Shown here in pieces: positions 31,284 to 41,250 of a stretch of DNA of 64,000 bases. A program made the translations under genes and the position numbers. Location of the stretch: contig NZ_JAMBOB010000008.1 in the NCBI RefSeq assembly GCF_023715415.1, positions 1 to 64,000 on the forward strand, given 5' to 3'. Under the pieces are notes generated by a model. That model was not told the DNA's origin, ran no database searches, and saw only the letters and a list, made by a program, of their open reading frames with translations. Numbering within the stretch: position 1 is the first letter of the stretch; every line of letters starts with the position of its first letter. Source of the stretch: Neobacillus niacini. GTDB taxonomy: Bacteria > Bacillota > Bacilli > Bacillales > Cytobacillaceae.

Positions 31284-33698
31284 ATGAAAAAACTAGTGAT
31301 GATAGGAAACGGGATGGCGGGAGTTAGGACAATAGAGGAAATTCTTAAACTTTCACCAGATCAATTTGAAATTACTATTTTTGGACAAGAACCACACCCC
31401 AACTACAATCGCATAAAATTATCAAATATTCTTCAAGGGGATACAAGTTTTGAAGAAATTATTATTAATCCATTAGACTGGTATAAAGAAAATAAGATTC
31501 AATTATTTACTGGTGAAGCAGTAACGAGGATTGATATAGAAGCAAAGAAGGTGATTTCCGACCAAGGTCGTGAAGTTGAGTATGATGAACTGATTATTGC
31601 CACAGGCTCTAATTCTTTTATCCTGCCAATTCCGGGTGCAGACAAATTAGGTGTGACCGGTTTTCGTGATATAAATGATTGTGAAATGATGATCAAATCA
31701 GCAAATCAATATAAAAAAGCAGTGGTAATTGGCGGCGGACTTTTAGGTCTTGAAGCAGCAAGAGGACTACTAAACCTAGGCATGAAGGTGGATGTGGTCC
31801 ACTTAATGCCGAGTTTAATGGAGCGTCAGCTAGATCCAATTGCGTCATCCCTACTGAAAGCAGAGCTCGAATCACAGGGTATGAACTTTTTAATGGAAAA
31901 GGAAACAGTTGAAATCATCGGTGATGAGCGTGTTGCTGGGCTTCGTTTTAAAGATGGGACCTTTGCGAGAGCGGATCTTGTTGTAATGGCAATCGGAATA
32001 AAATCGAATACCAGTGTCGCAAAAGACAGCGGAATTTATGTCAATCGTGGAATTGTTGTGAATGACTATATGGAAACAAGTGCACCGAATGTCTATGCTG
32101 TTGGTGAATGTGCCGAACACAGAGAAATTGTATATGGCTTAGTTGCGCCATTATACGAGCAAGGTAGAATTCTGGCGGAAAGAATTTGTGGGATAGAAGC
32201 GGCGCCATATAAGGGCTCCGTTACTGGAACTCAACTTAAAGTTGCTGGAGTGGACCTTTACTCAGCAGGTGAAATTTTCGAAGATGGTACCACTAAATCC
32301 ATTATGGTTTACAACGAATATGAGGGTATCTATAAAAGGGTATTAGTCCGCAATAACAGAATTGTTGGGATTGTCCTCTATGGTGACACAAAAGATAGTA
32401 CAAGATTGTTCCGAATGCTGTCCAAAAAAGAGGATATTACTGGGGTAGCGATTTTTGAATCACAATGTTCAGCAGAAGGCGGAAGCGGCGACATTGCCTC
32501 CATGCCTAATGATGAATTGGTATGCGGATGCAACGGTGTAACGAAAGGTGCAATTGTCGAAGCGATCAAAACACAAGGTCTGACTACTCTTGATCAAGTT
32601 AGTCATTGTACCAATGCCGGCCGTTCTTGCGGACGCTGTAAACCGATGGTGAATGACATTTTAGCTTATACACTTGGTGATCAATTTGATGCCGCTGCAG
32701 CACAAAAAACAAGCATTTGCGGTTGTACAACCATCAGCCGTGAAGAATTGATTGCTGAAATTAAGGAAAAAGGCTTAACAAGTGTGAAAGAAGTTATGAA
32801 CGTTCTAGAGTGGAATAACGAAGAAGGTTGTACGAAATGTCGTCCGGCTATCAACTATTACCTTGGCATGATTCACATGGATGAATACAAAGATGACCGT
32901 GACTCACGTCTAGTAAATGAAAAAATGCATGCGAATATACAGAAGGATGGAACCTACTCAGTTGTTCCAAGAATGTATGGCGGCGTTACGACTGCTGCTG
33001 ATTTGAAAAAAATTGCTGAGGTTGCCCAAAAGTATGAGGTGCCATTAGTAAAATTAACCGGCGGGCAGCGGATTGGCTTGTTTGGAGTGAAAAGAGAAGA
33101 CCTGCCAAGCATGTGGAAAGAGCTTGATATGCCATCAGGTTATGCATATGGAAAAACACTTCGTACCGTTAAAACTTGCGTAGGAGCACAATTCTGCCGC
33201 TATGGTACACAGGATTCAATGGCACTTGGAATTGAGCTCGAAAAGAAATTTGAACGTCTTGATACACCACATAAAGTAAAAATGGGTGTGTCCGCTTGCC
33301 CAAGAAACTGCTCAGAGGCGGGGATTAAAGACATTGGTTTTGTAGGTATTGATGGAGGCTGGGAAATCTATGTAGCCGGTAATGGGGGTGTCGATCTTCG
33401 TGCTGGTGACCTATTAGCTACAGTGAAAACAGAAGCTGAAGTCATGGAAATGACTGGTGCCTACCTTCAATATTACCGAGAAACAGCCAATTACTTGGAG
33501 CGTACTTCAAAGTGGGTAGAACGAGTTGGCTTAGAGCATGTAAAAGAGGTCCTCGCAAACGAAGAAAAGAGAAAAGCGTTAAATGAGCGCATGAATCAAA
33601 CGTTGAAGAAGTACATTGAGCCTTGGAATGAAGCAATCGAAAGTGAAAATATTAAAGAAAAATATTATGCAGTACACACTGTCAAGGCAGGAGAGTGA
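31284..33698 (+). CDS. nasD: Nitrite reductase [NAD(P)H] large subunit NasD/NirB
   Basis: The 804-residue cytoplasmic enzyme reduces nitrite to ammonia. In order: FAD domain (MIGNGMAGVRTIEEIL), NAD domain (VIGGGLLGLEAARGL), two BFD-like [2Fe-2S] segments (VCGCNGVTKGAI...CTNAGRSCGRC and ICGCTTISREEL...GCTKCRP), and a siroheme/4Fe-4S domain with the ligand pairs TCVGAQFC and SACPRNC near residues 630-676. An ATAAGGAGCG site precedes the ATG. The small subunit follows after 6 bp, and siroheme genes are downstream. Two Fnr-type sites upstream suggest induction when oxygen is low. Confidence 0.96.
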   Translation: MKKLVMIGNGMAGVRTIEEILKLSPDQFEITIFGQEPHPNYNRIKLSNILQGDTSFEEIIINPLDWYKENKIQLFTGEAVTRIDIEAKKVISDQGREVEYDELIIATGSNSFILPIPGADKLGVTGFRDINDCEMMIKSANQYKKAVVIGGGLLGLEAARGLLNLGMKVDVVHLMPSLMERQLDPIASSLLKAELESQGMNFLMEKETVEIIGDERVAGLRFKDGTFARADLVVMAIGIKSNTSVAKDSGIYVNRGIVVNDYMETSAPNVYAVGECAEHREIVYGLVAPLYEQGRILAERICGIEAAPYKGSVTGTQLKVAGVDLYSAGEIFEDGTTKSIMVYNEYEGIYKRVLVRNNRIVGIVLYGDTKDSTRLFRMLSKKEDITGVAIFESQCSAEGGSGDIASMPNDELVCGCNGVTKGAIVEAIKTQGLTTLDQVSHCTNAGRSCGRCKPMVNDILAYTLGDQFDAAAAQKTSICGCTTISREELIAEIKEKGLTSVKEVMNVLEWNNEEGCTKCRPAINYYLGMIHMDEYKDDRDSRLVNEKMHANIQKDGTYSVVPRMYGGVTTAADLKKIAEVAQKYEVPLVKLTGGQRIGLFGVKREDLPSMWKELDMPSGYAYGKTLRTVKTCVGAQFCRYGTQDSMALGIELEKKFERLDTPHKVKMGVSACPRNCSEAGIKDIGFVGIDGGWEIYVAGNGGVDLRAGDLLATVKTEAEVMEMTGAYLQYYRETANYLERTSKWVERVGLEHVKEVLANEEKRKALNERMNQTLKKYIEPWNEAIESENIKEKYYAVHTVKAGE

Positions 33699-33704
33699 TT
33701 ATAA

Positions 33705-34025
33705 ATGATCTTAACAAAAACTCGTACTCTAGTTGCTAATTATTCTAATCTCCAAGTCAAGGCTGGTTATTCCGTGAAAATTGATGATAATGAAATAGCG
33801 TTGTTTAAAGTTTCAAACGGTAATGTATTCGCAATTGAAAACCGAAGTCCGCATCCAAAAGGCGGTGTTTTAACCGAAGGTCTAGTAAGCGGTGAGTTTG
33901 TTTTCTGCCCAGTCTATGATTGGAAAATCTCCTTAGCTGACGGAAAAGTTCAAGCACCGGATGAAGGCAAAGTAAAGACCTATCAGGTGGAAGTAGAAGG
34001 AAATAACGTTTATATTATTATATAA
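33705..34025 (+). CDS. nasE: Nitrite reductase small subunit NasE/NirD
   Basis: The 106-residue Rieske-fold subunit partners the large subunit. As usual for NirD, the positions that bind the [2Fe-2S] cluster in true Rieske proteins are lost: the first motif reads SPHPKGG and the second FVFCPVYDWKI. Therefore it is structural rather than redox-active. GGAGAG lies 10 bp before the ATG. Confidence 0.94.
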   Translation: MILTKTRTLVANYSNLQVKAGYSVKIDDNEIALFKVSNGNVFAIENRSPHPKGGVLTEGLVSGEFVFCPVYDWKISLADGKVQAPDEGKVKTYQVEVEGNNVYIII

Positions 34026-34131
34026 GGCTGTTTTGCAATAATTTATTGCTCATTCAAGTGTTTCTAATCTACAAATCAATAAAGGTTAAGAAAAGAGCTT
34101 TTTATAAAGAGTTTGGAAGGATGGCTGCAGG

Positions 34132-35577
34132 ATGAAAACAGGAAAAGTATTTTTAGTGGGAGCAGGGCCAGGGGATGTTCGCTTAATCACGGTGAAGGGA
34201 ATGGAGGCAATTCAGCAGGCGGAAGTTATTTTATATGACCGCCTGGCCAATCCAAAGCTATTGGAGTTTGCTCCAGATGATTGCGAGCTGATTTATTGCG
34301 GCAAATTACCTGACCGCCATACTTTACGGCAAGAGCATATCAACGACCTTTTAGTTGAAAAAGCATTAGAGGGTAAAATGGTAGTCCGATTAAAGGGCGG
34401 AGATCCTGGTGTTTTTGGCCGTGTTGGCGAAGAAGCGGCAGCCCTTGCACACTATCAAATTCCATTTGAAATTGTTCCTGGCATTTCATCGGGGATTGCA
34501 GCCCCCCTTTATGCCGGAATTCCTGTTACTCATCGTGAACATGCGGAATCATTCGCAGTCGTAACGGCACATGATAAATCAGTCGATGGTAAGCCAATGC
34601 TTGATTGGGAGGGCCTTGTCCGCGGTGTTGATACGATAGCTTTTTACATGGGTGTTGGTAATCTGCCATATATCTGTGAAAATCTCATCGCCCATGGGAA
34701 ATCAGCAGCCACGCCAGTGATTTTAATACAGTGGGGAACATTTGGGCGCCAGAAGACTTTACAAGGAAGTTTAACTGATATTGTAGCAAAGGTGCTTGAG
34801 GCGAAGTTTAGCAACCCTTCGATTATTCTTGTTGGAGATGTCATTTCTCTCCGTGAAAAAATCAGCTGGTTTGAAAAAATGCCCTTGTACGGCCGTCAAA
34901 TATTACTTGCCCGCACAGGTGTAAGTGTTAGTGGCATAGCGAAGGAATTGATGGAAAAGGGGGCAGACGTCATCGAGTTTCCTAAATGGAAAAAGACAAA
35001 AGTACCTGTTGAATTGGGGAATATTACCGACTTCGATAAAATTATGTTCTCATCGCCTGAAAGTGTCGATGAATTCTTTAGTGCCGTTATTGAAAAAGGG
35101 ATAGATATTCGAAAAATAACTGCTGATTTCTATGGGTGCTCGAGCAAATCGATTAACGCATTAAGAGAGCGTGGGTTTATTGCTAGACTCATCAAAGACA
35201 TGCCACAGGAAGGTAGCTTGCTGGTTGTCGGAGAGAATAATAAATATGAGTTTGAAAATGCAGACTTTTTAGTTACGAGTAAAAAAGAGCTAGATCAGCA
35301 GTTTCTGCCTATTTTTCATCGTATGCTAGAAGAAGCTGATGTAAATACAATGGTTTTTCCAAGTGCGGCATCCGTCGAAGTATTTATCGAAAGCCTGAAG
35401 GAATGCGGTATTGACGTGTTTGACCTTTTGAAGGATGTACAAGTGGTATGCATGGGACACAACACAAAAAAGGCAGCTGAACGTGCGAGCTTAGTAGTAG
35501 ATGGAATGCCTGATGCTCCAACAAGAAAAGCTATGGTGGAATACTTAATCCAGTCTAGGATGCCTGAGGAAAGGTAG
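34132..35577 (+). CDS. nasF: Uroporphyrinogen-III methyltransferase fused to a uroporphyrinogen-III synthase-like domain, NasF
   Basis: The 481-residue protein makes precorrin-2 for siroheme, the cofactor of the nitrite reductase before it. Residues 1-245 are the SAM-dependent SUMT domain (GKVFLVGAGPGDVRLITVKG, VRLKGGDPGVFGRVGEE, PVTHREHA). Residues from about 250 form a HemD-like domain (LLARTGVSVSGIAKELMEKG, MFSSPESVDEFF). Length and fusion match B. subtilis NasF. It follows nasE by 106 bp, likely in the same operon. Confidence 0.93.
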   Translation: MKTGKVFLVGAGPGDVRLITVKGMEAIQQAEVILYDRLANPKLLEFAPDDCELIYCGKLPDRHTLRQEHINDLLVEKALEGKMVVRLKGGDPGVFGRVGEEAAALAHYQIPFEIVPGISSGIAAPLYAGIPVTHREHAESFAVVTAHDKSVDGKPMLDWEGLVRGVDTIAFYMGVGNLPYICENLIAHGKSAATPVILIQWGTFGRQKTLQGSLTDIVAKVLEAKFSNPSIILVGDVISLREKISWFEKMPLYGRQILLARTGVSVSGIAKELMEKGADVIEFPKWKKTKVPVELGNITDFDKIMFSSPESVDEFFSAVIEKGIDIRKITADFYGCSSKSINALRERGFIARLIKDMPQEGSLLVVGENNKYEFENADFLVTSKKELDQQFLPIFHRMLEEADVNTMVFPSAASVEVFIESLKECGIDVFDLLKDVQVVCMGHNTKKAAERASLVVDGMPDAPTRKAMVEYLIQSRMPEER

Positions 35578-35586
35578 GGTTTATGA

Positions 35587-36213
35587 TTGAATTCGAACTA
35601 TCCGATTATGGTAAGGCTCGAGGGGGAAAAAGTAGTGGTCATAGGCGGCGGCAGGGTTGCAGAACGGAAAGTAGCCGGACTGCTCGGTACAGGCTCGCTT
35701 ATCACGGTAATTAGTCCTCAAGCTACAGATGAACTTAAAGGACTAGCGAGTGGTGGATTGATAAAGTGGCTTGAAAAGTCTTTTTCAAAAGAGGATATTG
35801 AAGAGGCGTTTTTAATTTTTGCTGCAACGAATGATAAAGTGTTAAATCAGTCTATCAAAATGGCAGCGAGCGACCATCAGCTGGTGACGATTGCCGATGA
35901 CCCAGATGGATCGGATTTCCATGTTCCCTCTCATATTCAGCGGGGACGGTTGAGCATTGCTGTATCTACAGGCGGGGCTAGTCCAACACTTGCGAGGAAA
36001 ATAAGAGAACAGTTAGAGAACCAATTTGATGAATCGTATGATGAATATCTAGAATTCCTATTTTCAGCTAGGCAGCGAATTTTAAAAGAAGTGAAAGACC
36101 CCTCTAGAAAGGGAAAAATATTAACAGCAATCGTAAGTGAAGAATTCTTGAAAAATCCAAATCGTGAGGCTGACTTTTCAAGGTTATTGCAATACATAGA
36201 AAATGACGTGTGA
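35587..36213 (+). CDS. sirC: Precorrin-2 dehydrogenase SirC-like
   Basis: The 208-residue protein has the NAD-binding VVVIGGGRVAERKVAGLL motif and the CysG-type block FHVPSHIQRGRLSIAVSTGGASP, and oxidises precorrin-2 to sirohydrochlorin. It starts with TTG at 35587 after AGGTAGGG. B. subtilis splits siroheme synthesis among three proteins, and the chelatase (SirB) is not encoded next to this gene; iron insertion may be encoded elsewhere or done by this protein's C-terminal part. The stop lies within a terminator stem. Confidence 0.9.
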   Translation: MNSNYPIMVRLEGEKVVVIGGGRVAERKVAGLLGTGSLITVISPQATDELKGLASGGLIKWLEKSFSKEDIEEAFLIFAATNDKVLNQSIKMAASDHQLVTIADDPDGSDFHVPSHIQRGRLSIAVSTGGASPTLARKIREQLENQFDESYDEYLEFLFSARQRILKEVKDPSRKGKILTAIVSEEFLKNPNREADFSRLLQYIENDV

Positions 36214-36235
36214 ATTCACACGTCATTTTTTTTTA
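36200..36235 (+). terminator. Rho-independent terminator of the nas/siroheme operon
   Basis: AAATGACGTGTGAA and TTCACACGTCATTT form a perfect, nearly loop-free palindrome followed by eight T. The 5' arm is inside the last codons of sirC. On the opposite strand it could also end transcription from the small gene that converges here. Confidence 0.92.
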
Positions 36236-36409
36236 CAAGTTAATCGGGTTGTTTTCGTATTCCTCTAATTGTTCTTGTAGATTTATAATGTAATTCATCA
36301 TCGCAATTCTTACTACCGACGGGTAATATCGACTGTTAAGTTCATGTTCACATTCCTCTAAATCCATCCTTTTAACAGCAATAATTTTATCTAATTCATC
36401 CACGCTCAT
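36233..36409 (-). CDS. Small hypothetical helical protein
   Basis: This 58-residue ORF (begins MSVDELDKIIAVKRMDLEE, ends EYENNPINL) is highly charged and predicted helical. AGGGGTG lies 7 bp before the ATG, a strong ribosome site. The size and helix-loop-helix look resemble small Bacillus phosphatase-type Spo0E proteins, but the SQxLD signature of that family is absent, so I do not assign it. It converges with sirC and shares its terminator. Confidence 0.65.
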   Translation of the reverse strand: MSVDELDKIIAVKRMDLEECEHELNSRYYPSVVRIAMMNYIINLQEQLEEYENNPINL

Positions 36410-36576
36410 TGCTGTTCACCCCTACTATCAAAAACTTCATGTTCCCCACTCTCCTAATCTATTTTTATAGTAGTAAGCATAGACAACTTTTTCATAGTTT
36501 ATACATATTTTTTGGTTGTATAAAAAGGCTGCAAACGGGCTAAAAAGAAAGATAAAAAGGAAATGAGGTTGAATGG

Positions 36577-37626
36577 ATGAACGAGAGAATATTTCATAGC
36601 TATCAAATTTTAGATCAGTTACGTTTGCCGCATGGATTGTATTTGGCCTCTTCCTCAAAGGACTATCATTATGTCTGGTTACGAGATTCTTTTTATATGT
36701 CATTGCCTTATTTAGAAAAAAACAATCAAATTTATGAAATGACCTATCATCGAATTTTGGATTTGTTTAGAGAATACGAATGGAAGTTGGATATTCATAC
36801 CGTTCAAAGGCCAAGAGAGCAATGGGAATACATTCACTCTAGATACTCCGCATCTGAAGTCAGGGAAATAGATACACCTTGGGGACATGCCCAGCATGAC
36901 GCCATTGGAGCTATCCTTTGGGGGATTGGGATGGGCCAAAAAAGAGGTAAAACGATAATCAGAGACGATAAGGATCACGAGATTGTACAAAAGCTGGTTG
37001 GCTACTTAGGCTGTGTACAGTACTGGGAAGACGCAGATAATGGCATGTGGGAAGAATGGAGGGAAATTCATTCAAGCTCTGTTGGGGCGTGTGTAGCAGG
37101 CCTTCAGGCTGTAAAAGATATCGTATTTGTGCCAGAAGAATGGATTACGAAGGGCAGGCAGACCCTTACTCATCTTTATCCACATGAAAGCAGTGACCGT
37201 CCATTTGATTTAGCACAATTGAGTTTAATCTTCCCCTACGGGGTTTTGATGGGGGACGAGGCGAGAGTGGTGGTTGACCAAATTGAATCACACTTATTAC
37301 GTGAACGCGGGGTTATCCGCTATAAAGGGGATTCCTATTATTCCACGGTTGAACACGAAGGAAGGCATCACGATTTTCCATTTTATTATGGTACGGAGGC
37401 GGAGTGGACCTTTGGGCTGCCATGGCTGGCGCTTTGCCATTTAGAATTAGGGAATGTTGAAAAAGCGAATCATTACATAAAACGAACAGAAAAGGTAATG
37501 CTCAGTGACGGGAGCTTGCCAGAACTGTATTTTGCAAGAACAGATAGCTATAATTCCAATACTCCGCTAGGCTGGGGAAGTGCCATGTATATTTTAGCAA
37601 AAGAGAGATATGAAAGAATTGTATAG
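36577..37626 (+). CDS. Glycoside hydrolase family 15-like (glucoamylase-type) protein
   Basis: The 349-residue protein resembles the (alpha/alpha)6-barrel of GH15 glucoamylases and phosphorylase-kinase regulatory subunits. Visible features are YVWLRDSFYMSLPYL (the family WxRD motif), NGMWEEWREIHSSSVGACVAGLQAV with an acidic pair, and GTEAEWTFGLPWLALCHLELG, the second acidic region. There is no signal peptide, and it lacks the N-terminal beta-sandwich of larger GH15 enzymes, so it would act in the cytoplasm on an unknown glucan or glycoside. It is monocistronic. Confidence 0.75.
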   Translation: MNERIFHSYQILDQLRLPHGLYLASSSKDYHYVWLRDSFYMSLPYLEKNNQIYEMTYHRILDLFREYEWKLDIHTVQRPREQWEYIHSRYSASEVREIDTPWGHAQHDAIGAILWGIGMGQKRGKTIIRDDKDHEIVQKLVGYLGCVQYWEDADNGMWEEWREIHSSSVGACVAGLQAVKDIVFVPEEWITKGRQTLTHLYPHESSDRPFDLAQLSLIFPYGVLMGDEARVVVDQIESHLLRERGVIRYKGDSYYSTVEHEGRHHDFPFYYGTEAEWTFGLPWLALCHLELGNVEKANHYIKRTEKVMLSDGSLPELYFARTDSYNSNTPLGWGSAMYILAKERYERIV

Positions 37627-37630
37627 GTAG

Positions 37631-37665
37631 GAGGGCTGTCGGAGATCATTCGGCAGCCCTTTTTC
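37631..37665 (+). terminator. Rho-independent terminator
   Basis: AGGGCTGTCGG pairs with CGGCAGCCCT across a short loop, then TTTTT. It serves the GH15-like gene. Confidence 0.88.
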
Positions 37666-37669
37666 TAAA

Positions 37670-37876
37670 TTATTCGGTTGAAGTAGCTTTTACTGTATTT
37701 TGTGCTTGCGTAACAGCTGATAAAGCAGAAGAGATTTCACTTGATGCTTGTTTCATCGCTTCCTGAGCTAGGGTTGGATCTGAATTTGCTTTTTCAATTG
37801 CTTGACTAAGCAGTGTTTGTGTCAGCGTTACATTCGCTTTCGCTTGATTTAATTGGTTGACATCAATTTGTGGCAT
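37670..37876 (-). CDS. Small hypothetical protein, Ala/Gln-rich helical
   Basis: The 68-residue product begins MPQIDVNQLNQAKANVTLTQ and is rich in Ala, Gln, Ser and Thr with no Cys or membrane helix. It should form amphipathic helices (EAMKQASSEISSALSAVTQA). AAAGGAGG lies 7 bp before the ATG. I do not recognise the family. It converges with the GH15-like gene, and the shared terminator lies between them. Confidence 0.72.
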   Translation of the reverse strand: MPQIDVNQLNQAKANVTLTQTLLSQAIEKANSDPTLAQEAMKQASSEISSALSAVTQAQNTVKATSTE

Positions 37877-38070
37877 AACGATTCCTCCTTTAAACAATTG
37901 TGAAGCACCTCTATATCATGACCTTCCATTTGCTAAATATTATTGGAAAAAAACACCTTTCAAATGATCTAATCAGATTGGAGATATTACGTAAGAAAAC
38001 TTCAACAGGGAATTTGTACCTATTTTTGAAAATTTTCTGAAAAATAGTTCCATTTTGAAAATTAGTGTTA

Positions 38071-38076
38071 TATAAT
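38071..38076 (+). promoter_or_regulatory. -10 element of aceB-aceA
   Basis: TATAAT lies 49 bp before the aceB start. The flanks GTGTT and AACAC form a short inverted repeat across it, which might be an operator. No strong -35 is visible. Confidence 0.45.
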
Positions 38077-38124
38077 ACAACACATGGATATACGCTGTAT
38101 TATAACAAAGAGGTGAATACGTTC

Positions 38125-39717
38125 ATGTCGACGCAAACAACAGGAATTGAAGTGGTTGGTGCCAAGAAAGCGCAATACGATGAGGTTTTAACACCAAAGG
38201 CACTGAAGTTTATCGAGGAACTTGAGCAAAACTTTGGTGCAAGGCGAATGGAACTGTTGCAGTACAGGCAAAAACGCCAAGAGGAATTGAATCACGGAAA
38301 GCTTCCGGATTTCCTTCCTGAAACAAAGCCTATTCGTAATGGGGACTGGACAATTGCTCCATTGCCAAAAGATCTTCAGGATCGCCGTGTAGAGATTACT
38401 GGACCGACAGAAAGAAAAATGGTCATCAACGCACTAAATTCTGGTGCAAAGGTTTTTATGGCAGATTGTGAAGATGCAACTTCACCAACCTGGGAAAATA
38501 TCGTCGAGGGACAAATCAACTTAAGAGACGCAGTAAATCGAACGATTTCCTATGAAAATCAAAATGGCAAAAGATATGTGCTGAATGAGGAAACAGCAGT
38601 TTTATTTGTAAGACCGCGTGGACTACATTTAGAAGAGAAACATGTGCTGCTAAATGGCAAGCCTATTTCTGGGAGCTTTTTTGATTTTGGAATGTACTTT
38701 TTCCATAATGTAAAAAGTCTGCTGGCAAGAAGAACAGGTCCTTATTTTTACCTGCCGAAGCTAGAAAGCCATTTAGAAGCACGGCTTTGGAATGATGTAT
38801 TTAATTTTGCACAGAAAAAACTTGGAATACCTCAAGGAACGATTAAAGCAACCGTCTTAATTGAGACCATTATGGCAGCATTTGAAATGAATGAAATTCT
38901 ATTTGAATTAAAGGAACACTCAGCAGGCTTAAACTGCGGCAGATGGGATTATATTTTTAGCTATTTGAAAAAACTGCGTAACCATGAAAATATCATTCTG
39001 CCAGATCGATCTCAGGTTAGTATGACTGTACCATTTATGCGTTCTTACTCCTTGTTGACGATTCAAACCTGTCACCGACGGAAAGCGCCCGCAATTGGCG
39101 GGATGGCGGCACAAATACCAATTCGTGATAATCCTCAGGCTAACGAGGAAGCATTCGCAAAGGTTCGTGGAGATAAAGAACGTGAAGCGTACGATGGTCA
39201 TGATGGTACATGGGTAGCACACCCGGGTCTTGTCCCGGTAGCTCTAGAAGTATTTGATCGAGAAATGCCGATGGCTAACCAGATTCATACAAACAAACAA
39301 CAAAAGATTACGATAACAGCGAGTGATTTGCTCGAGACACCAAACGGTAAAATTACCGAAGAAGGTGTGCGCGTAAATATCAATATAGGAATTCAATATA
39401 TGGCTTCGTGGTTATCTGGCAGAGGGGCTGCACCTATTCATAACTTAATGGAGGATGCGGCAACGGCTGAAATCTCACGGGCTCAAGTTTGGCAATGGAT
39501 CCGCCACCCAAAAGGTGTGTTGGCGGACGGAAGGAAAGTAACTGCAGAGATGTATAAGCATTTTAAGGTTGAGGAACTAGAGAAAATAAAGAATGAAATT
39601 GGCTCTGACACTTATGAGAATGGCCGCTTCACTGAAGCGGTGGAACTATTTGACAGATTGATCCTAAATGATGAGTTTGTAGAATTCTTAACATTACCTG
39701 GGTATAAGCTTTTATAA
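38125..39717 (+). CDS. aceB: Malate synthase A
   Basis: The 530-residue enzyme condenses glyoxylate with acetyl-CoA to malate. Malate synthase A features include [55 protein letters not shown] and [14 protein letters not shown]. The start at 38125 follows AGGTGA by 9 bp; a longer in-frame extension overlaps the promoter and is rejected. It forms the glyoxylate shunt with aceA, 33 bp downstream, which allows growth on acetate or fatty acids. Confidence 0.96.
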   Translation: MSTQTTGIEVVGAKKAQYDEVLTPKALKFIEELEQNFGARRMELLQYRQKRQEELNHGKLPDFLPETKPIRNGDWTIAPLPKDLQDRRVEITGPTERKMVINALNSGAKVFMADCEDATSPTWENIVEGQINLRDAVNRTISYENQNGKRYVLNEETAVLFVRPRGLHLEEKHVLLNGKPISGSFFDFGMYFFHNVKSLLARRTGPYFYLPKLESHLEARLWNDVFNFAQKKLGIPQGTIKATVLIETIMAAFEMNEILFELKEHSAGLNCGRWDYIFSYLKKLRNHENIILPDRSQVSMTVPFMRSYSLLTIQTCHRRKAPAIGGMAAQIPIRDNPQANEEAFAKVRGDKEREAYDGHDGTWVAHPGLVPVALEVFDREMPMANQIHTNKQQKITITASDLLETPNGKITEEGVRVNINIGIQYMASWLSGRGAAPIHNLMEDAATAEISRAQVWQWIRHPKGVLADGRKVTAEMYKHFKVEELEKIKNEIGSDTYENGRFTEAVELFDRLILNDEFVEFLTLPGYKLL

Positions 39718-39750
39718 AAAAATTTGATAGATTAATAGGAGGAATTTAAA

Positions 39751-41028
39751 ATGACAAATTCAAGAGCGAAGGAATTACAAGAAAGCTGGGAATTAGATAA
39801 ACGCTGGAATGGGATAACTAGACCATATAGTGCTGAGGATGTTATTAAGCTTCGTGGTTCTCTTGATATCGAGCATACATTGGCTAGACGTGGTGCAGAA
39901 AAGCTTTGGAAGCAGATGAATGAAGAAAATTACGTTAATGCACTAGGGGCGTTAACAGGAAATCAAGCTGTTCAGCAGGTAAAAGCTGGGTTGAAGGCAA
40001 TTTACCTAAGTGGTTGGCAGGTTGCAGCAGATGCCAATCTATCTGGGCATATGTATCCGGATCAAAGCTTGTATCCCGCAAACAGCGTGCCGAGTGTGGT
40101 AAAACGAATTAACCAAGCCCTTCAGCGTGCGGATCAAATTACCCATTCAGAAGGCGATGATTCGATTGATTGGTTTGTTCCAATTGTAGCGGACGCAGAA
40201 GCGGGCTTTGGCGGGCAATTAAACTGCTTTGAATTGATGAAGGGAATGATTGAAGCAGGAGCTGCAGGCGTCCATTTTGAAGATCAACTTTCCTCTGAGA
40301 AAAAATGTGGTCACTTAGGCGGTAAAGTTTTATTGCCAACACAAACTGCGGTTCGGAACTTAATCGCTGCTCGTTTGGCTGCAGATGTTATGGGAGTTCC
40401 AACTGTATTGGTTGCACGCACGGATGCAAATGCTGCCGATTTAATTACGAGTGATATTGATATGAACGACGCACCGTTCATTACGGGTGAGCGGACAGCA
40501 GAAGGCTTTTTCCGTACTAAGGCAGGACTTGATCAGGCGATTGCCCGCGGTTTAGCCTATGCACCATATGCAGATCTAATCTGGTGTGAAACATCAGAGC
40601 CAAACATTGAGGAAGCGAGACGTTTTGCGGAAGCAATCCATGAAAAGTTCCCTGGTAAAATGCTTGCTTACAACTGTTCACCATCGTTTAACTGGAAAAA
40701 GAAACTCGATCAAGAAACGATTGCAAAATTCCAGCAAGAGCTTGGAAAAATGGGCTACAAGTTCCAATTCGTAACATTAGCCGGTTTCCATGCCTTGAAC
40801 CACAGCATGTTTAAATTAGCTCGCGGCTACAAGGAGCGTGGTATGGCGGCATACTCCGAATTGCAGCAGGCTGAGTTTGACAGCGAGCAATACGGCTACA
40901 CAGCAACAAGACATCAACGTGAAGTAGGAACAGGCTACTTTGACCAAGTTTCCATGGTCATCACTGGTGGCACATCTTCTACGACCGCATTAAAAGGTTC
41001 AACTGAAGAAGAGCAATTTACAAAATAG
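39751..41028 (+). CDS. aceA: Isocitrate lyase
   Basis: The 425-residue enzyme splits isocitrate to glyoxylate and succinate. The family signature KKCGHLGGK with the catalytic Cys is intact, as are [10 protein letters not shown] (Mg2+ site), [12 protein letters not shown] and [21 protein letters not shown] lies directly before the ATG. It is cotranscribed with aceB. B. subtilis 168 lacks this shunt, whereas many other Bacillus have it, so this pair is an accessory difference relative to that genome. Confidence 0.97.
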   Translation: MTNSRAKELQESWELDKRWNGITRPYSAEDVIKLRGSLDIEHTLARRGAEKLWKQMNEENYVNALGALTGNQAVQQVKAGLKAIYLSGWQVAADANLSGHMYPDQSLYPANSVPSVVKRINQALQRADQITHSEGDDSIDWFVPIVADAEAGFGGQLNCFELMKGMIEAGAAGVHFEDQLSSEKKCGHLGGKVLLPTQTAVRNLIAARLAADVMGVPTVLVARTDANAADLITSDIDMNDAPFITGERTAEGFFRTKAGLDQAIARGLAYAPYADLIWCETSEPNIEEARRFAEAIHEKFPGKMLAYNCSPSFNWKKKLDQETIAKFQQELGKMGYKFQFVTLAGFHALNHSMFKLARGYKERGMAAYSELQQAEFDSEQYGYTATRHQREVGTGYFDQVSMVITGGTSSTTALKGSTEEEQFTK

Positions 41029-41038
41029 CCTTTACGTT

Positions 41039-41073
41039 ATCCCCTTTCTCTAAGTTGAGAAGGGGGATTTTTG
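41039..41073 (+). terminator. Rho-independent terminator of aceB-aceA
   Basis: TCCCCTTTCTC pairs with GAGAAGGGGGA around TAAGTT, ending in TTTTT. Confidence 0.92.
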
Positions 41074-41090
41074 GCTTGGCGGGAGGCATT

Positions 41091-41250
41091 TACTTGCGGA
41101 TGGTGGAAAATACTTGCGGATAGCGAGAAATACTTGCGGATGACGGAAAATACTTGCGGATGGCTGAAAATACTTGCGGATGGCGGAAAATACTTGCGGA
41201 TGGCGTAGAATACTTGCGGATAGCAAGAAATACTCTCGGAAGCAGAAAAC
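41091..41250. repeat. 20-bp tandem array between aceA and yueI
   Basis: Seven copies of TACTTGCGGA followed by a variable ten-base half ending in GAAAA, GAAAT or AGAA are spaced exactly 20 bp apart (41091, 41111, ... 41211). A decayed eighth (TACTCTCGGA, 41231) and a ninth trace follow. The representative unit is TACTTGCGGATGGCGGAAAA. The array fills most of the 313-bp gap after the aceA terminator. The period is not a multiple of three and any ORF reading through it is an artefact. Confidence 0.9.

Noticed and set aside
36233-36409. Spo0E-family phosphatase
   Set aside because: Size and helices fit, but the SQxLD signature needed for that family is missing.
41091-41250. CRISPR-like alternation of constant and variable halves (also at 30991-31106)
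   Set aside because: Constant and variable parts are only about 10 bp each, the variable halves are clearly drifted copies of each other, and no cas genes are present.
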